Notes: generated by a model from the sequence alone, not told the origin. DNA of 35,402 nt from Cellvibrionaceae bacterium (GCA_028281575.1 JANQJP010000035.1:1-35402); one strand, 5' to 3'. Counted from the first letter of the stretch, positions 16,600 to 26,610 are shown. Program-made: numbers and translations.

Positions 16600-17862
16600 A
16601 TGACGTTTATTGCACTTGGAATAAATCACAATACTGCGACGGTGGATGTGAGAGAAAACCTGGCCTTTTCACCGGAGGACGCGGCCCGCGCGTTAAAAAT
16701 GGCGGTGGAAAGCGATATTGCTCGCGAGATTGCTATTCTTTCCACATGTAATCGAATGGAACTTTATTGTGAATCTGGCGCGCGTATTGAAGAGCTTATG
16801 TGTTGGGTTGCGAATTTTAAAGCAATAGATGCCGACGTTGTAAGACCGCATTGCTATAGCTACTCGGAACACGAGGCTGTGCGCCACATGATGAAAGTTG
16901 CGAGTGGGCTCGATTCGCTGATCCTCGGTGAGCCGCAGATTTTGGGTCAGATGAAAAGCTGCTACGCGCAAGCCGATCAAAATTCGACGTTGGGCAGCCA
17001 CCTGCACGCGGCATTTCAACAGGTGTTTAGTGTCGCCAAGCGGGTACGATCTGAGACCGCCATCGGCGAGAATCCGGTTTCTGTCGCCTACGCAGCAGTG
17101 AGTTTGGCCCAGCAGATTTTTTCCGACTTACGCCGCGATACGGCATTATTAGTCGGTGCTGGGGAAACAGTTGAGCTTGTTGCCCGCCATCTTAAAGAAC
17201 AAGGCATAAAAAAAATACTGGTGGCGAATCGCACCCTTGAAAATGCACAGCGTTTGGCTAAAGGTTTCGATGGTGAAGCGCTATTGCTAAGTCATCTCGC
17301 CGATTATTTGCCTAGAGCTGATATTGTTATTTCGTCGACAGCCAGTCCCTTGCCGTTAATTGGTAAAGGGATGGTTGAGCAGGCGCTAAAAATAAGAAGG
17401 CGCAAGCCCATGTTTATGGTTGATATCGCTGTTCCCCGGGATATCGAAGTTCAGGTTGGCGAATTAAATGATGTGTTTTTATATACCGTCGATGATCTGA
17501 CTGAGGTGATTGACGAAAACCGGCGTTCACGAGAAAAAGCGGCACTCATCGCCGAGGAAATTATTGATGAAGGTGTAAAAAAATACCATATTGAACGGCA
17601 GGCTTTGGGGTCTGTGGATACGATACGGGCATTTCGTGACCACGTCACTCAGCTTAAAGATATCGAATTGGATAGAGCGCTCAAAGCACTAAAGTCAGGG
17701 CAAGACCCCAAGCACGTCATTGAACGTTTAGCCAATGGCCTTTCCAAAAAATTTATGCATGAACCTACAACGTCGCTTAAGAAACCTGGGACAAGCAGTG
17801 AGTTGTTACGTAGTCTTAAGCAGCTCTTTTCCCTTTCGGAGTCTCGAGATCCCGATAATTAG
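16600..17862 (+). CDS. hemA: glutamyl-tRNA reductase
   Basis: It reduces Glu-tRNA(Glu) to glutamate-1-semialdehyde, the first committed step of C5 haem synthesis. The 420-residue product shows the family start FIALGINHNTATVDVRE, the catalytic Cys50 in STCNRME, GLDSLILGEPQILGQMK, and the NADPH-binding LLVGAGETVELVARHL. The C-terminal dimerisation domain has the KFMHEPTTSLK motif. The ATG has only a weak ribosome binding site. It is first in hemA-prfA-prmC, the conserved gammaproteobacterial order, diverging from the lolB side. Confidence 0.97.
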   Translation: MTFIALGINHNTATVDVRENLAFSPEDAARALKMAVESDIAREIAILSTCNRMELYCESGARIEELMCWVANFKAIDADVVRPHCYSYSEHEAVRHMMKVASGLDSLILGEPQILGQMKSCYAQADQNSTLGSHLHAAFQQVFSVAKRVRSETAIGENPVSVAYAAVSLAQQIFSDLRRDTALLVGAGETVELVARHLKEQGIKKILVANRTLENAQRLAKGFDGEALLLSHLADYLPRADIVISSTASPLPLIGKGMVEQALKIRRRKPMFMVDIAVPRDIEVQVGELNDVFLYTVDDLTEVIDENRRSREKAALIAEEIIDEGVKKYHIERQALGSVDTIRAFRDHVTQLKDIELDRALKALKSGQDPKHVIERLANGLSKKFMHEPTTSLKKPGTSSELLRSLKQLFSLSESRDPDN

Positions 17863-17955
17863 CTGGTCGCGCTAATTACTGAAAATCAAATAAGGCACAC
17901 GCAGTTAAATGTCCAACTGGACTGCACACACTTTTTTTAACGGTGACTACAAAGA

Positions 17956-19038
17956 ATGAAACAATCCATTTTAGATAAACTCACGCTTTTGTCCGAACGC
18001 TATCAGGAAGTCGGTATTTTGCTTGGTGATGGTGACATTATTAGCGACCAAAATCGATTTCGTGAATTATCAAAAGAATACGCGGAGTTAGAGCCTGTTG
18101 TGCAAACCTACGGCAAATATCAGCAGGTTATGAATGATATTGATGAAGCAAAGCTCCTGGCTTCCGACAGCGATCCCGATATGAGAGCGATGGCGCAAGA
18201 TGATCTCAAACAGAGTGAAGTGCTGGTAGCACCATTGGAACTAGAACTGCAAAAATTACTACTGCCGAAAGATCCGAATGACAATAAAAATGTTTTTCTG
18301 GAAATTCGTGCCGGTACGGGTGGTGACGAAGCGGCAATTTTTTCCGGGGACCTGTTCCGCATGTATTCACGCTATGCCGAGACAAAAAAATGGCGTGTTG
18401 AAATTATTAGTGAGAGTCATGGTGATCACGGTGGGTATAAAGAAATTATTACACGTGTTGTCGGTCAAGGCGCGTATTCGCAATTAAAATTTGAATCAGG
18501 CGCTCACCGCGTGCAGCGGGTGCCTGAAACTGAGAGCCAGGGGCGCATACATACATCTGCATGTACGGTTGCGATTATGGCTGAGGCCGATGAGCTCGAA
18601 GAGATAGAAATAAATAAAGCCGATTTAAAAGTGGATACTTATCGGGCCTCGGGTGCTGGTGGGCAACACGTAAACAAAACCGATTCGGCTATCCGCATAA
18701 CGCATTTACCGACGGGCATTGTCGTTGAATGTCAGGACGAGCGTTCGCAGCACAAAAACCGGGCAAAGGCCATGTCACTATTGGCGGCCCGGCTCAACTC
18801 GGCGCAGGAAGAGCAGGCTGCGGCGTCCCATTCCGAACAGAGAAAAAGTCTGGTCGGCAGTGGCGATCGATCAGAGCGCATTCGCACCTATAATTATCCC
18901 CAGGGGCGTGTTACCGATCACCGTATTCATCTGACGCTATATAAATTGGCAGAAATTATGGAAGGTGGATTAGATGAAGTCATTAAACCGCTTGTGAACG
19001 AATTTCAGGCCGACCAGCTCGCATCGCTGAGCGATTGA
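17956..19038 (+). CDS. prfA: peptide chain release factor 1
   Basis: RF1 terminates translation at UAA and UAG. The 360-residue product has the PxT-type codon-recognition tripeptide Pro-Glu-Thr (190-192) in [19 protein letters not shown], and the GGQ motif (235-237) in [11 protein letters not shown], whose Gln is methylated by PrmC. The prmC ATG follows the prfA stop by one base, so the substrate and its methylase are translationally coupled. Confidence 0.98.
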   Translation: MKQSILDKLTLLSERYQEVGILLGDGDIISDQNRFRELSKEYAELEPVVQTYGKYQQVMNDIDEAKLLASDSDPDMRAMAQDDLKQSEVLVAPLELELQKLLLPKDPNDNKNVFLEIRAGTGGDEAAIFSGDLFRMYSRYAETKKWRVEIISESHGDHGGYKEIITRVVGQGAYSQLKFESGAHRVQRVPETESQGRIHTSACTVAIMAEADELEEIEINKADLKVDTYRASGAGGQHVNKTDSAIRITHLPTGIVVECQDERSQHKNRAKAMSLLAARLNSAQEEQAAASHSEQRKSLVGSGDRSERIRTYNYPQGRVTDHRIHLTLYKLAEIMEGGLDEVIKPLVNEFQADQLASLSD

Positions 19039-19039
19039 T

Positions 19040-19870
19040 ATGGCGCCGCCTTGCACTATTGCAGATTGTCTTGCCTGGGCGACGCGTGGGGATGGCGGCG
19101 CGATTGACAGGTTCGATGCCGAGGTTTTGCTCGCCAGCGTTTTGGATAAAAACCGCAGCTACTTGTACACCTGGCTTGAAAATAAAATTACGGACACGCA
19201 ATATACATTATTTGCAGGCTATGTTGAAAAACGTGGGCGGGGTGAACCCATCGCTTATCTATTGGGTGAAAAAGAATTTTGGTCGCTCAAGTTAGAAGTG
19301 AATTCTTCAACGCTGGTACCACGACCCGAGACGGAACTGTTGGTAGAACTCGCATTGACGCATTGTTTTTCCGAAGCGCGCGTCCTTGATTTAGGCACCG
19401 GCACCGGTGCTATTGCGCTTGCACTCGCCCACGAGCTATCTGATATTCACGTTGATGCTGTCGATGCAAATATCGATGCGGTAGCGTTAGCCAATCGCAA
19501 TAAACAAAGGCTTAACTTAAAGCATGTGAATATTTTTCAAAGCAGCTGGTTTGAATCTGTGAATGCGCATTACGATATTATCGTGACCAACCCTCCCTAT
19601 GTCGAAGCGAATGATCCACATTTGACGCAGGGGGATGTGCAGTTTGAACCGCGTAGCGCGCTCGTTGCAGGAACCGATGGTTTAGCGGATATTAGACATA
19701 TATGTGCAAACGCTGCTGATTTTCTGCACGACAACGGTTGGCTAATTGTTGAGCACGGCTGGAATCAAGCGGAGCGCGTGCGCAATTTATTTTTACAGGC
19801 GAAGTTTGATCGGGTTGAAACCGTTGCAGATTATGCTGGCAACGACCGGGTCACCATGGGTGTTTTATAG
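19040..19870 (+). CDS. prmC: release-factor glutamine N5-methyltransferase
   Basis: PrmC methylates the GGQ glutamine of RF1 and RF2 using SAM. The 276-residue product has the SAM-binding VLDLGTGTGAIALALA (115-130) and the catalytic NPPY (184-187), together with the N-terminal helical domain (PIAYLLGEKEFW, LVPRPETE). The start codon lies one base after the prfA stop. In Pseudomonas moeB follows; here the convergent regB-regA pair takes that place. Confidence 0.97.
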   Translation: MAPPCTIADCLAWATRGDGGAIDRFDAEVLLASVLDKNRSYLYTWLENKITDTQYTLFAGYVEKRGRGEPIAYLLGEKEFWSLKLEVNSSTLVPRPETELLVELALTHCFSEARVLDLGTGTGAIALALAHELSDIHVDAVDANIDAVALANRNKQRLNLKHVNIFQSSWFESVNAHYDIIVTNPPYVEANDPHLTQGDVQFEPRSALVAGTDGLADIRHICANAADFLHDNGWLIVEHGWNQAERVRNLFLQAKFDRVETVADYAGNDRVTMGVL

Positions 19871-19884
19871 CTTATGACCCGGTC
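19844..19884. terminator. inverted repeat at the prmC/regA convergent junction
   Basis: GACCGGGTCA (19844-19853, inside the prmC 3' end) and TGACCCGGTC (19875-19884, abutting the regA stop) form perfect 10-base arms around a 21-base loop that contains the prmC stop. No U-run follows on either strand, so termination is only suggested by position. Confidence 0.4.
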
Positions 19885-20415
19885 CTATTCCGACACAGGT
19901 TTTTTTTGCAGCTTGCGCTGCAATGTACGTCGATGCATTTTAAGCTGGCGTGCTGTCGCGCTGATATTGCCATTATTTTCAGCGAGCGCGCGCTGAATAT
20001 GTTCCCACTCCAACCGCTTGACTGACATCACCATGTCTTCTTCGGATGCACCGGCTGTGAGCGTGTTTTCGTCGTTTGCAAATGCGCGCAGAATATCGCT
20101 GATGGTTGCGGGTTTAGACAGGTAGTTGTCTGCACCGAGCTTTACTGCCTGCACTGCGGTCGCGATGCTGGCGTAGGCGGTTAATAAAATGATATTGATT
20201 TCCGGTTGCCTCTTTCGCAAAGGCTTGATTAAATCGAGCGAGAGATCATTGCCTATTTTTAGATCGATCAACGCATGCGAATATATCCCAGCCCCGAGCG
20301 CTTCTTCCGCGCTGGCGACGCTGGAAAAATGGTCGACATCAAACCCACGCTTTTGCAGTGCCCGACACGTCACGTCCGCAAGTGCTTTGTCATCTTCAAC
20401 ATAAAATAGCTTCAT
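19885..20415 (-). CDS. regA: RegA/PrrA/ActR-family response regulator
   Basis: The frame begins GTG-ATG-ATG; the last ATG (20415) has the best spacing to AAGG, giving 176 residues. The receiver domain has acidic residues VEDD, phospho-acceptor Asp51 in LIDLKIG, Thr79 in LLTAYAS and Lys101 in LSKPA. After a short linker, a Fis-type helix-turn-helix ends the protein (HIQRALAENNGNISATARQLKMHRRTLQRKLQKKP), the hallmark of RegA. Such regulators control respiration and redox genes (RoxR in Pseudomonas). It starts directly after the regB stop, with the ribosome site overlapping that stop. Confidence 0.93.
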   Translation of the reverse strand: MKLFYVEDDKALADVTCRALQKRGFDVDHFSSVASAEEALGAGIYSHALIDLKIGNDLSLDLIKPLRKRQPEINIILLTAYASIATAVQAVKLGADNYLSKPATISDILRAFANDENTLTAGASEEDMVMSVKRLEWEHIQRALAENNGNISATARQLKMHRRTLQRKLQKKPVSE

Positions 20416-20422
20416 CATCACC

Positions 20423-21688
20423 TTATCCGGTGTTAAAAACAGGTAGCAGCACGCTCACAACAGTTTCTTGTCCCGCTGTTTTATCCGCCATACTTACCGT
20501 ACCATTGAGTTTTTCGATAGTTGAATTAGCCAGCAACGCACCGATACCGAAACCTTGTTTCTTGGTTGTAAAAACTATTTTACCCCAATCTTTATGTTGG
20601 CCGGCGCTAAGGCCGTCGCCATCGTCGGCAATGGTCATCTTAACGTAGTCACCCGCTCTTTCGGCATAAACGTGAACGGACGATTTAGCCGCCTGAATAG
20701 CGTTGTCGATTAAATTAATTAGCGCATGGCGCAATACATAGCCGCCTTGAATTTGTGTGTGTTCGCTTCCAATACAGATACTGATGCTCGGAAATAATTT
20801 AGAGTTAAACAGCAAATAGTGCTCTTCAATATCCTCGAACAATTTTGCGAGTGTTGTTGTCGTTTTAGAGCTGTCATTCTGCTCAGCGATTGAATTAAGG
20901 GCCACCAGAGAATTAGCGCAGCGATCAACTTGCGCCTTTAATAATTCCGTTGACTCCCTTACGTTTTTACTCAGGTCTTCGTTTTCAATTTCCTCGAGCA
21001 GGATCGCCATGGTAGATAATGGCGATCCCAGATGATGGGCTGTAGAGGCGGCGAGCGTACCCATGCCAATAAGCTGTTCATTTTTTAAGTTCTCTTCTTT
21101 TGCCAGAGACAGGCGGTGCTCTCTATCTTTTAACGCTGTCGCGAGCCGGGCAACAAAAAGGCACAGTAAGCTCGAGCTGCCGACGAAATTAAACCACATT
21201 CCGAGCAAATGTAACTGAAAGTCACTGAATCCGGCGTGGGCATGATGCGCCAAATCTTTATACATTAATACCGAATAGGCAACGATAGCGGAAATACAAA
21301 AAAGCCACGCCAGTTTTGGTCTGAAAATAGCTGCACTGATTCCGATCAATACCAGGTAATAGTATATAAAGGGGTTTGAAGCCCCTCCCGAAAAAGCAAC
21401 AAGTAAGATAAGTAATATTGCGTCAATGGTCAGTTGTGAGAGCAGTTCGATATCAGAAAGAAAAACACTTTTTCTCAAGTAAATGAGGCTTGCAATGGTA
21501 CTGACAACACCAAATGAAATAATCACCGCCAGATAACTGTAGTTAAGCGGACGTTCGAGTACTTGATCAATAAACGCAACCACAAACACGGCGGTCGCCA
21601 GCATGGCGAGCCGTAAATATAGAATGCGCCTTAAGATTGGCTTTCGATCATCGTTGTCCAGTATTGGGAGAGACAGTCGGTGGACCAT
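20423..21688 (-). CDS. regB: RegB/PrrB/RoxS-family redox sensor histidine kinase
   Basis: The 421-residue product has about six N-terminal helices (25-180). The GGASNPF motif (101-107) matches the conserved quinone-sensing heptad of RegB. The H-box TAHHLGSPLSTM carries the phospho-acceptor His218, and Cys257 in QVDRCANS is at the position of the redox-active Cys of RegB. The ATPase domain shows NLIDNAIQAAKS (N-box), DDGDG (G1) and GFGIGALL. It is a membrane kinase sensing quinone or thiol redox state and phosphorylates the RegA product encoded immediately downstream. In non-phototrophs the pair usually controls terminal oxidases; targets here are unknown. Confidence 0.93.
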   Translation of the reverse strand: MVHRLSLPILDNDDRKPILRRILYLRLAMLATAVFVVAFIDQVLERPLNYSYLAVIISFGVVSTIASLIYLRKSVFLSDIELLSQLTIDAILLILLVAFSGGASNPFIYYYLVLIGISAAIFRPKLAWLFCISAIVAYSVLMYKDLAHHAHAGFSDFQLHLLGMWFNFVGSSSLLCLFVARLATALKDREHRLSLAKEENLKNEQLIGMGTLAASTAHHLGSPLSTMAILLEEIENEDLSKNVRESTELLKAQVDRCANSLVALNSIAEQNDSSKTTTTLAKLFEDIEEHYLLFNSKLFPSISICIGSEHTQIQGGYVLRHALINLIDNAIQAAKSSVHVYAERAGDYVKMTIADDGDGLSAGQHKDWGKIVFTTKKQGFGIGALLANSTIEKLNGTVSMADKTAGQETVVSVLLPVFNTG

Positions 21689-21746
21689 GGCGTGTTATCG
21701 TTGTGACGCTTCCAGACACTGCATCGTCTCGCGATGCAGTGAAATA

Positions 21747-24605
21747 CTATAAGCGTGTACCTTCTTCATTTAATTCGACAATTGGGTAGCCCAATTCGCT
21801 GAGTTCTTGGTAGATTTTTTCTTTATCGCCGACGACGAGAATAAGCATCCGTTCACTCGGGAGATGTTTGCGGGCGAGCCTATCAACTTCCTGTTTGGAA
21901 AGGTTGGCAATGATATTTTTTTGTTTCTCTGCAAAGCCTCTATCTACGTCGTAACGGAGAATTCTATTTAAAAAACCAGACTTTTGACCGCCAGATTCGT
22001 ACTTCAGGGCGTCTCTCTGGCCCACAGCCTGGCTCAAAAAGTGAAGTTCTTCTTCGGTAATGCCCTGCGTCTGCATCAAATTGATTTCGGCCATAATTTC
22101 CTTCACCGCGATATGCGTGCCGTCGGATTTTACCGATGTGCTCGCGGTGAAGGGTCCCGGAATTTCGCTTCCGTCAAACCATGTATGCGCGCCGTAAGTG
22201 AGACCTTTTTCCTCGCGGAGATTTAAATTGATTCGGCTGTTAAAGGCCCCTCCGAGGGTAAAGTTCATTAAGTAGCGTCGGTAAAACTCTCCGGTAGCGT
22301 CGTATGGAAGTTCGGTCAGGTAGCCAATCCGAATTTCACTTTGTGCAGCGCCTTTTTTGTCGACTAAGAAAAGTGTGGTTTTGTCGTAAGCCGGCGACGT
22401 TGGGTGAACTACATCTGGGGCCGGTGCGTTTTCCCAGTCAAATATGAAATCCAATTTTTTTAAGAAAGCCCGTTTCGAAATGTCGCCGACAACGACTAGT
22501 TCTGCGTTATGCGGACTGAAATAGTTTTCATAAAATTGCCGCGTATCTTCGACAGTGAGTTTTGACAATGTCGGAACTACATGTGGTTCGGGAATCCCGA
22601 AGATGTGGCGGTCTCCATATATCAATCGGTTGTAAACCATAGATGCAATGGAAGATGCCTGCTTGGTGCTCGATTTAGCGGACTCAATGGTCAGATTTTG
22701 TAAGCGAGCAAAGTCTTCTGGTTTAAATGCTGGTCTAAATAATTTTTCCTCAAGCAACTCGAGTGTTCGATCGATATTTTTTGTCAGCGTCGAGACATGA
22801 ATATTAAAACGCTGGGCTCCCGCGCTGATGTGAATACTGCTGCCGATCTTTTCCAGTTCTTCAGCGATTTCTTTTTCACTGTAGTTTAGCGTTGAAGTAT
22901 TCAGCATATCCGCGGTAAGTGAAGCTAAACCGAGTTTGTCTAACGCGAGTGTGTCCAGCGCATAACCGCCATGCAGACTTAGTTTAAACACAATTTTGGG
23001 GAGTTCATCGGATTTCGTACCGATAATTCGAACATTGTCTCCGCCACTTGCGGTCCAATATTTCGGGGGGCTTGCCAACTTTGTTGGTTTTGGGCTGGGT
23101 CTAATACTTCGATCAAAATTGTCTTGCGCGCGAATATATTCAAGTCCACTGTAGTCTGCGCTAGGAAAGCCGTGTTCGCCTTCAGCGGGTATCATATAAT
23201 TATCCGGTTTCGCGGGTGTGCCATCGGGATCGGCGAGCACACTTAAAATGACGGCGGGTTGGTTTTTTATATAGCGATTATAAACCCGCATCACATCAGC
23301 TTTAGTGACGGCCAGGTGGCGATTCAAGTCTTCGGTGAGAAAGTCCGCGTCATTGGCGAAGGTTTCGTAATAAGCGAGTCGGCTTACCTTGCCCGAGACT
23401 TTTTCCAAGCCGTTGACAAAATTCTTCTCGTAGCTCGCTTTGAATTTTTGTAAATCCTCGTCGCTTACACCGTTTTCTTCAAATTGTTCCAGTGCGGTGC
23501 GAAGTTCGATTTCAAAGTCTGCCAGCGTCTGACCGGGGAAGGGCAGCACGAACATAAAAAATTCGCCCGCGAGTTCGTCTGAGCGATTTGATGCACTTGC
23601 TTGAATGGCTTTTCTTGGCGCGACTAAATTCTGGTAGAGATAACTGCCTTTTCCCTTACCAAGAATTTCAGCCAGGCATTGTAAGGCCGGTGCATCGGGG
23701 TGAAATTTCGGCACAGTAAAAAAGCTTAGTGTCACCGCGGGAAAACGAATTTTATCGTCGTAGTAACTGATATAGCGATCGCTGTCGAGCCCGACCACTG
23801 TCGGCGTCATAGCGTGTACTTCAGGCCCACGTGCGATTCCGCCAAAATATTTTTCGACGAGTGCGAGCGCTTCTTCGTGATCAAAATCTCCGCCGATAGT
23901 CAGCGTTGCGTTATTAGGGCCATACCAACGCAGGAAAAAATTTCGCAAATCCTGAACGTCTACTCGGTCGAGATCCTCAATATCCCCGATGGTGAGCCAT
24001 GAGTAAGGGTGGCCGTAGGGGTAAAGTGTTTTAGTAATAAATTCGAAAGCGCGTCCGTAGGCGCGGTTATCGTAATTCTGTTGTTTTTCGTTTTTTACCG
24101 TTGCGCGTTGTATTTCAAATTTTTCTTGAGTGATGGCGTTGAGGAAAAAGCCCATACGGTCGGCTTCTAACCAAAGCGCTGTTTCCAGGTGGCTCGAGGG
24201 CACGGTTTCAAAATAATTGGTTCGGTCGCGGCTTGTGGTGCCGTTCATGGTGCCACCCGCTTCCGTAATTATTTTGATATGTTCTTCGTCTGCGACGTGC
24301 TCCGAACCCTGAAACATCATGTGCTCAAAGAGATGGGCAAAGCCGGACTTACCGAGCTCTTCACGCGCTGAACCCACATGGTAAGTCACGTCGACATGCA
24401 CGATGGGGTCGGATGTGTCTTCGTGCAAAATCACGGTCAAGCCGTTGTCGAGCACGTGCCGTTGGAACGGGATTGTCAGCGAGGGTGGGGTGCCATTGGC
24501 TTCGGACTGCTTTTCCAGGTGACCACATGCGCTTAAAAAAATAGCGTTTAGTAGCATCGCGGTACTCGCTAAAACCGTTGAAATCCGCATGCGTTTTGAC
24601 CTCAT
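21747..24605 (-). CDS. tandem M16-family zinc peptidase lipoprotein
   Basis: The 952-residue product starts with a lipoprotein signal ending LSAC (Cys27), so it is likely anchored to the outer membrane facing the periplasm. The first M16 domain has the inverted zinc motif HLFEH (91-95), with the later glutamate expected in the region around ATVKNEKQQNYDN. The second half (from about residue 515) repeats the M16 fold (YALDTLALDKLGLASLTADMLNTS, YFSPHNAELVVVGDI, LREEKGLTYGA) without an HxxEH motif, as in the inactive partner domain of pitrilysin-like enzymes. It degrades peptides or small proteins; the substrate is unknown. It is monocistronic. Confidence 0.93.
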   Translation of the reverse strand: MRSKRMRISTVLASTAMLLNAIFLSACGHLEKQSEANGTPPSLTIPFQRHVLDNGLTVILHEDTSDPIVHVDVTYHVGSAREELGKSGFAHLFEHMMFQGSEHVADEEHIKIITEAGGTMNGTTSRDRTNYFETVPSSHLETALWLEADRMGFFLNAITQEKFEIQRATVKNEKQQNYDNRAYGRAFEFITKTLYPYGHPYSWLTIGDIEDLDRVDVQDLRNFFLRWYGPNNATLTIGGDFDHEEALALVEKYFGGIARGPEVHAMTPTVVGLDSDRYISYYDDKIRFPAVTLSFFTVPKFHPDAPALQCLAEILGKGKGSYLYQNLVAPRKAIQASASNRSDELAGEFFMFVLPFPGQTLADFEIELRTALEQFEENGVSDEDLQKFKASYEKNFVNGLEKVSGKVSRLAYYETFANDADFLTEDLNRHLAVTKADVMRVYNRYIKNQPAVILSVLADPDGTPAKPDNYMIPAEGEHGFPSADYSGLEYIRAQDNFDRSIRPSPKPTKLASPPKYWTASGGDNVRIIGTKSDELPKIVFKLSLHGGYALDTLALDKLGLASLTADMLNTSTLNYSEKEIAEELEKIGSSIHISAGAQRFNIHVSTLTKNIDRTLELLEEKLFRPAFKPEDFARLQNLTIESAKSSTKQASSIASMVYNRLIYGDRHIFGIPEPHVVPTLSKLTVEDTRQFYENYFSPHNAELVVVGDISKRAFLKKLDFIFDWENAPAPDVVHPTSPAYDKTTLFLVDKKGAAQSEIRIGYLTELPYDATGEFYRRYLMNFTLGGAFNSRINLNLREEKGLTYGAHTWFDGSEIPGPFTASTSVKSDGTHIAVKEIMAEINLMQTQGITEEELHFLSQAVGQRDALKYESGGQKSGFLNRILRYDVDRGFAEKQKNIIANLSKQEVDRLARKHLPSERMLILVVGDKEKIYQELSELGYPIVELNEEGTRL

Positions 24606-24766
24606 TACGACATCCTCACGTCTGTATTGGTTGTTTTTTGATCTTTTTTGGGTGCTTTTTGCGACCGATCGTCACGTTAGCAGAGCTTTGACCAAAAGTC
24701 TTTGATTCGGTTTCAGGCCAGTAATTTTGCGGCATTCGGCGTGATTCTAAAAAGTTTTGCATTAAA

Positions 24767-24796
24767 TTAAGCAGGTTGAGAGGACCTGTCTATAAT
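24767..24796 (+). promoter_or_regulatory. possible sigma-70 promoter of the receiver-protein gene
   Basis: A consensus TATAAT (24791-24796) lies 37 bases upstream of the start codon. The best -35 candidate is TTAAGC (24767-24772) with an 18-base spacer, which is weak. The rest of the 24606-24832 gap shows no gene. Confidence 0.35.
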
Positions 24797-24832
24797 CAAT
24801 AGATATAGGAATCACAGGACCTTGAAGCGTAA

Positions 24833-25198
24833 ATGTCTATCCCGTTGCTCATATGCGATGACTCCAATATGGCCCGCAAGCAGGTAGTTAAGTCCTTGCC
24901 GGAAGAATGGGAGGTCGACATTACGCTCGCCACCAATGGGCTTGAAGCCCTGGATGCTATTCGTGCCGGTAAGGCGGAGATGGTTTTCCTGGATCTGACC
25001 ATGCCGGAAATGGATGGCTATGGGGTCCTCGAGACTGTCAAAGAAGAGGGCTTAAAGAGCGTTGTTATCGTTATTTCGGGTGATATTCAAACTGAAGCCG
25101 TCGATAGAGTTAAGTCGCTTGGTGCCTTGGATTTTATCAAGAAGCCCATCAACAAAGATAAGTTGCGCGAAACGCTGAATAAGTTTGGTTTGCTCTAA
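24833..25198 (+). CDS. stand-alone CheY-like receiver protein
   Basis: The 121-residue product is a single receiver domain without output. It has the acidic pair Asp9-Asp10 (CDDSN), phospho-acceptor Asp54 in FLDLTMPEMDG, Ser82 in VISGD and Lys103/104 in FIKKPIN. Such proteins act as phosphate shuttles or motility/adaptation modulators. The gene has no chemotaxis or kinase neighbour, so its partner must lie elsewhere. It is flanked by a divergent peptidase gene and by avtA about 155 bases away. Confidence 0.9.
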   Translation: MSIPLLICDDSNMARKQVVKSLPEEWEVDITLATNGLEALDAIRAGKAEMVFLDLTMPEMDGYGVLETVKEEGLKSVVIVISGDIQTEAVDRVKSLGALDFIKKPINKDKLRETLNKFGLL

Positions 25199-25353
25199 GC
25201 GCATTTTCTGTCCCCATATAAATTGTTCACTTAATCCTTTCCTCGTGCCTTGATTGGCACATTTGCAGCCACAACAGTGGAGATCGAATTAGTGTTAACA
25301 GGCCCTAGTTCTGCTACTCTGCGCGTTGTTTCGTTTGTCTGCGGAAATGGGGC

Positions 25354-26610
25354 ATGACGTTTAGCGGCGACTTTTTTGATCGGACAGCAGGTGAAGCGGG
25401 TATCTTCAATTTAATGGAAGACCTCGGTCACGCGCTAAGTGTCAATCCCGATCTTCTTTTTTTAGGGGGTGGCAATCCTGCATATGTGCCTCAGTTTGAA
25501 GCCAGGGTGGCTGAATGCCTCCATCAGATTGCCGGCGATCCGCTGCAGCTTCGGCGGCTTGTTGGTGTTTATCAAAGTCCTCAGGGTTCAGAGCACGTTA
25601 TTGAACTGTTGGCAAAATATTTTGCCGATTTAGGCTGGCCGGTCGGCGCTGAAAATATTTGCATAACTAACGGCAGTCAATCCGCGTTTTTCCTGCTTTT
25701 CAATATGCTTACGGGGCAGAGCACTAATCGGCCTGCACGTAAAATTTGTCTGCCAATGCTGCCCGAGTATCTGGGGTACGCCGATCAGGGCATTGCCGAC
25801 GCAACCTTCGCCTGCACACTGCCCTTAGTTGAGGAAATCGGCGACCACACGTTTAAATACCATGTCGATTTTGATCGGCTTGATATTGATGATCGCACCG
25901 CCGCAATCTGTGTTTCGCGCCCGACGAATCCCAGTGCCAATGTTTTCACTGGTGCAGAGATGGCGCAGTTGGGTTTGCTTGCGGATGAGCGCGGTATTCC
26001 GTTTATTGTTGATTGCGCTTATGGGAACCCGTTTCCAGGCATCGTATATACGCAACATACGACGCGTTGGCGGCCCAACCGTGTGTTTGTGCTCAGCTTG
26101 TCCAAACTCGGTTTGCCCGGCGCCCGCACTGGCATTGTTGTCGCTGATGAGCCAATTGTGAAGGCGCTCGCTCGCGCAAATACGGTGGTGAGTCTGGCCA
26201 GCGGCAACCTTGGGCCTTCATTAATTTCAGCGCTTTTGAGTCGCGGTGAGTTGGACGCAATATGTCGCGATATGATTAGGCCTTTTTATTCGCGCAAAAG
26301 GGATTTTATGTTGCGGTGCGTAGCTGGGCAATTTGCCGGGATTAATTACCGTATTCACTTGTCCGAAGGCGCTTTTTTTCTCTGGTTGTGGTTTCCGGGC
26401 CTACCCATTACGTCGACCGAACTCTATCTGCGCTTAAAAGACCGTGGCGTTTTAGTGATGGACGGTTCACATTTTTTCTTCGATCAGGTTTCGAGTTGGA
26501 AACATGCGAGTGAATGTATTCGTCTGTCCTATTGCCAGAGTGACGAGGTGCTTGAAAAAGCGGTTTCCATCATTGCTGATGAACTGCGTCTGGTGTTTAG
26601 TCAAAACTAA
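25354..26610 (+). CDS. avtA: valine-pyruvate aminotransferase
   Basis: AvtA interconverts valine/2-ketoisovalerate with pyruvate/alanine using PLP. The 418-residue product begins FDRTAGEAGIFNLMEDLGHAL and carries LGGGNPAYVP, typical of AvtA. TNGSQSAFF binds the cofactor phosphate, SRPTNPSANV carries the ring-binding Asn, and Lys251 in SLSKLGLPGARTG is the PLP lysine, with VDCAYGNPFPGI before it. It is monocistronic on the plus strand. With malic enzyme (pyruvate source) and alanine racemase nearby, the group touches pyruvate/alanine metabolism, though the gaps of over 100 bases argue against a single operon. Confidence 0.93.
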   Translation: MTFSGDFFDRTAGEAGIFNLMEDLGHALSVNPDLLFLGGGNPAYVPQFEARVAECLHQIAGDPLQLRRLVGVYQSPQGSEHVIELLAKYFADLGWPVGAENICITNGSQSAFFLLFNMLTGQSTNRPARKICLPMLPEYLGYADQGIADATFACTLPLVEEIGDHTFKYHVDFDRLDIDDRTAAICVSRPTNPSANVFTGAEMAQLGLLADERGIPFIVDCAYGNPFPGIVYTQHTTRWRPNRVFVLSLSKLGLPGARTGIVVADEPIVKALARANTVVSLASGNLGPSLISALLSRGELDAICRDMIRPFYSRKRDFMLRCVAGQFAGINYRIHLSEGAFFLWLWFPGLPITSTELYLRLKDRGVLVMDGSHFFFDQVSSWKHASECIRLSYCQSDEVLEKAVSIIADELRLVFSQN

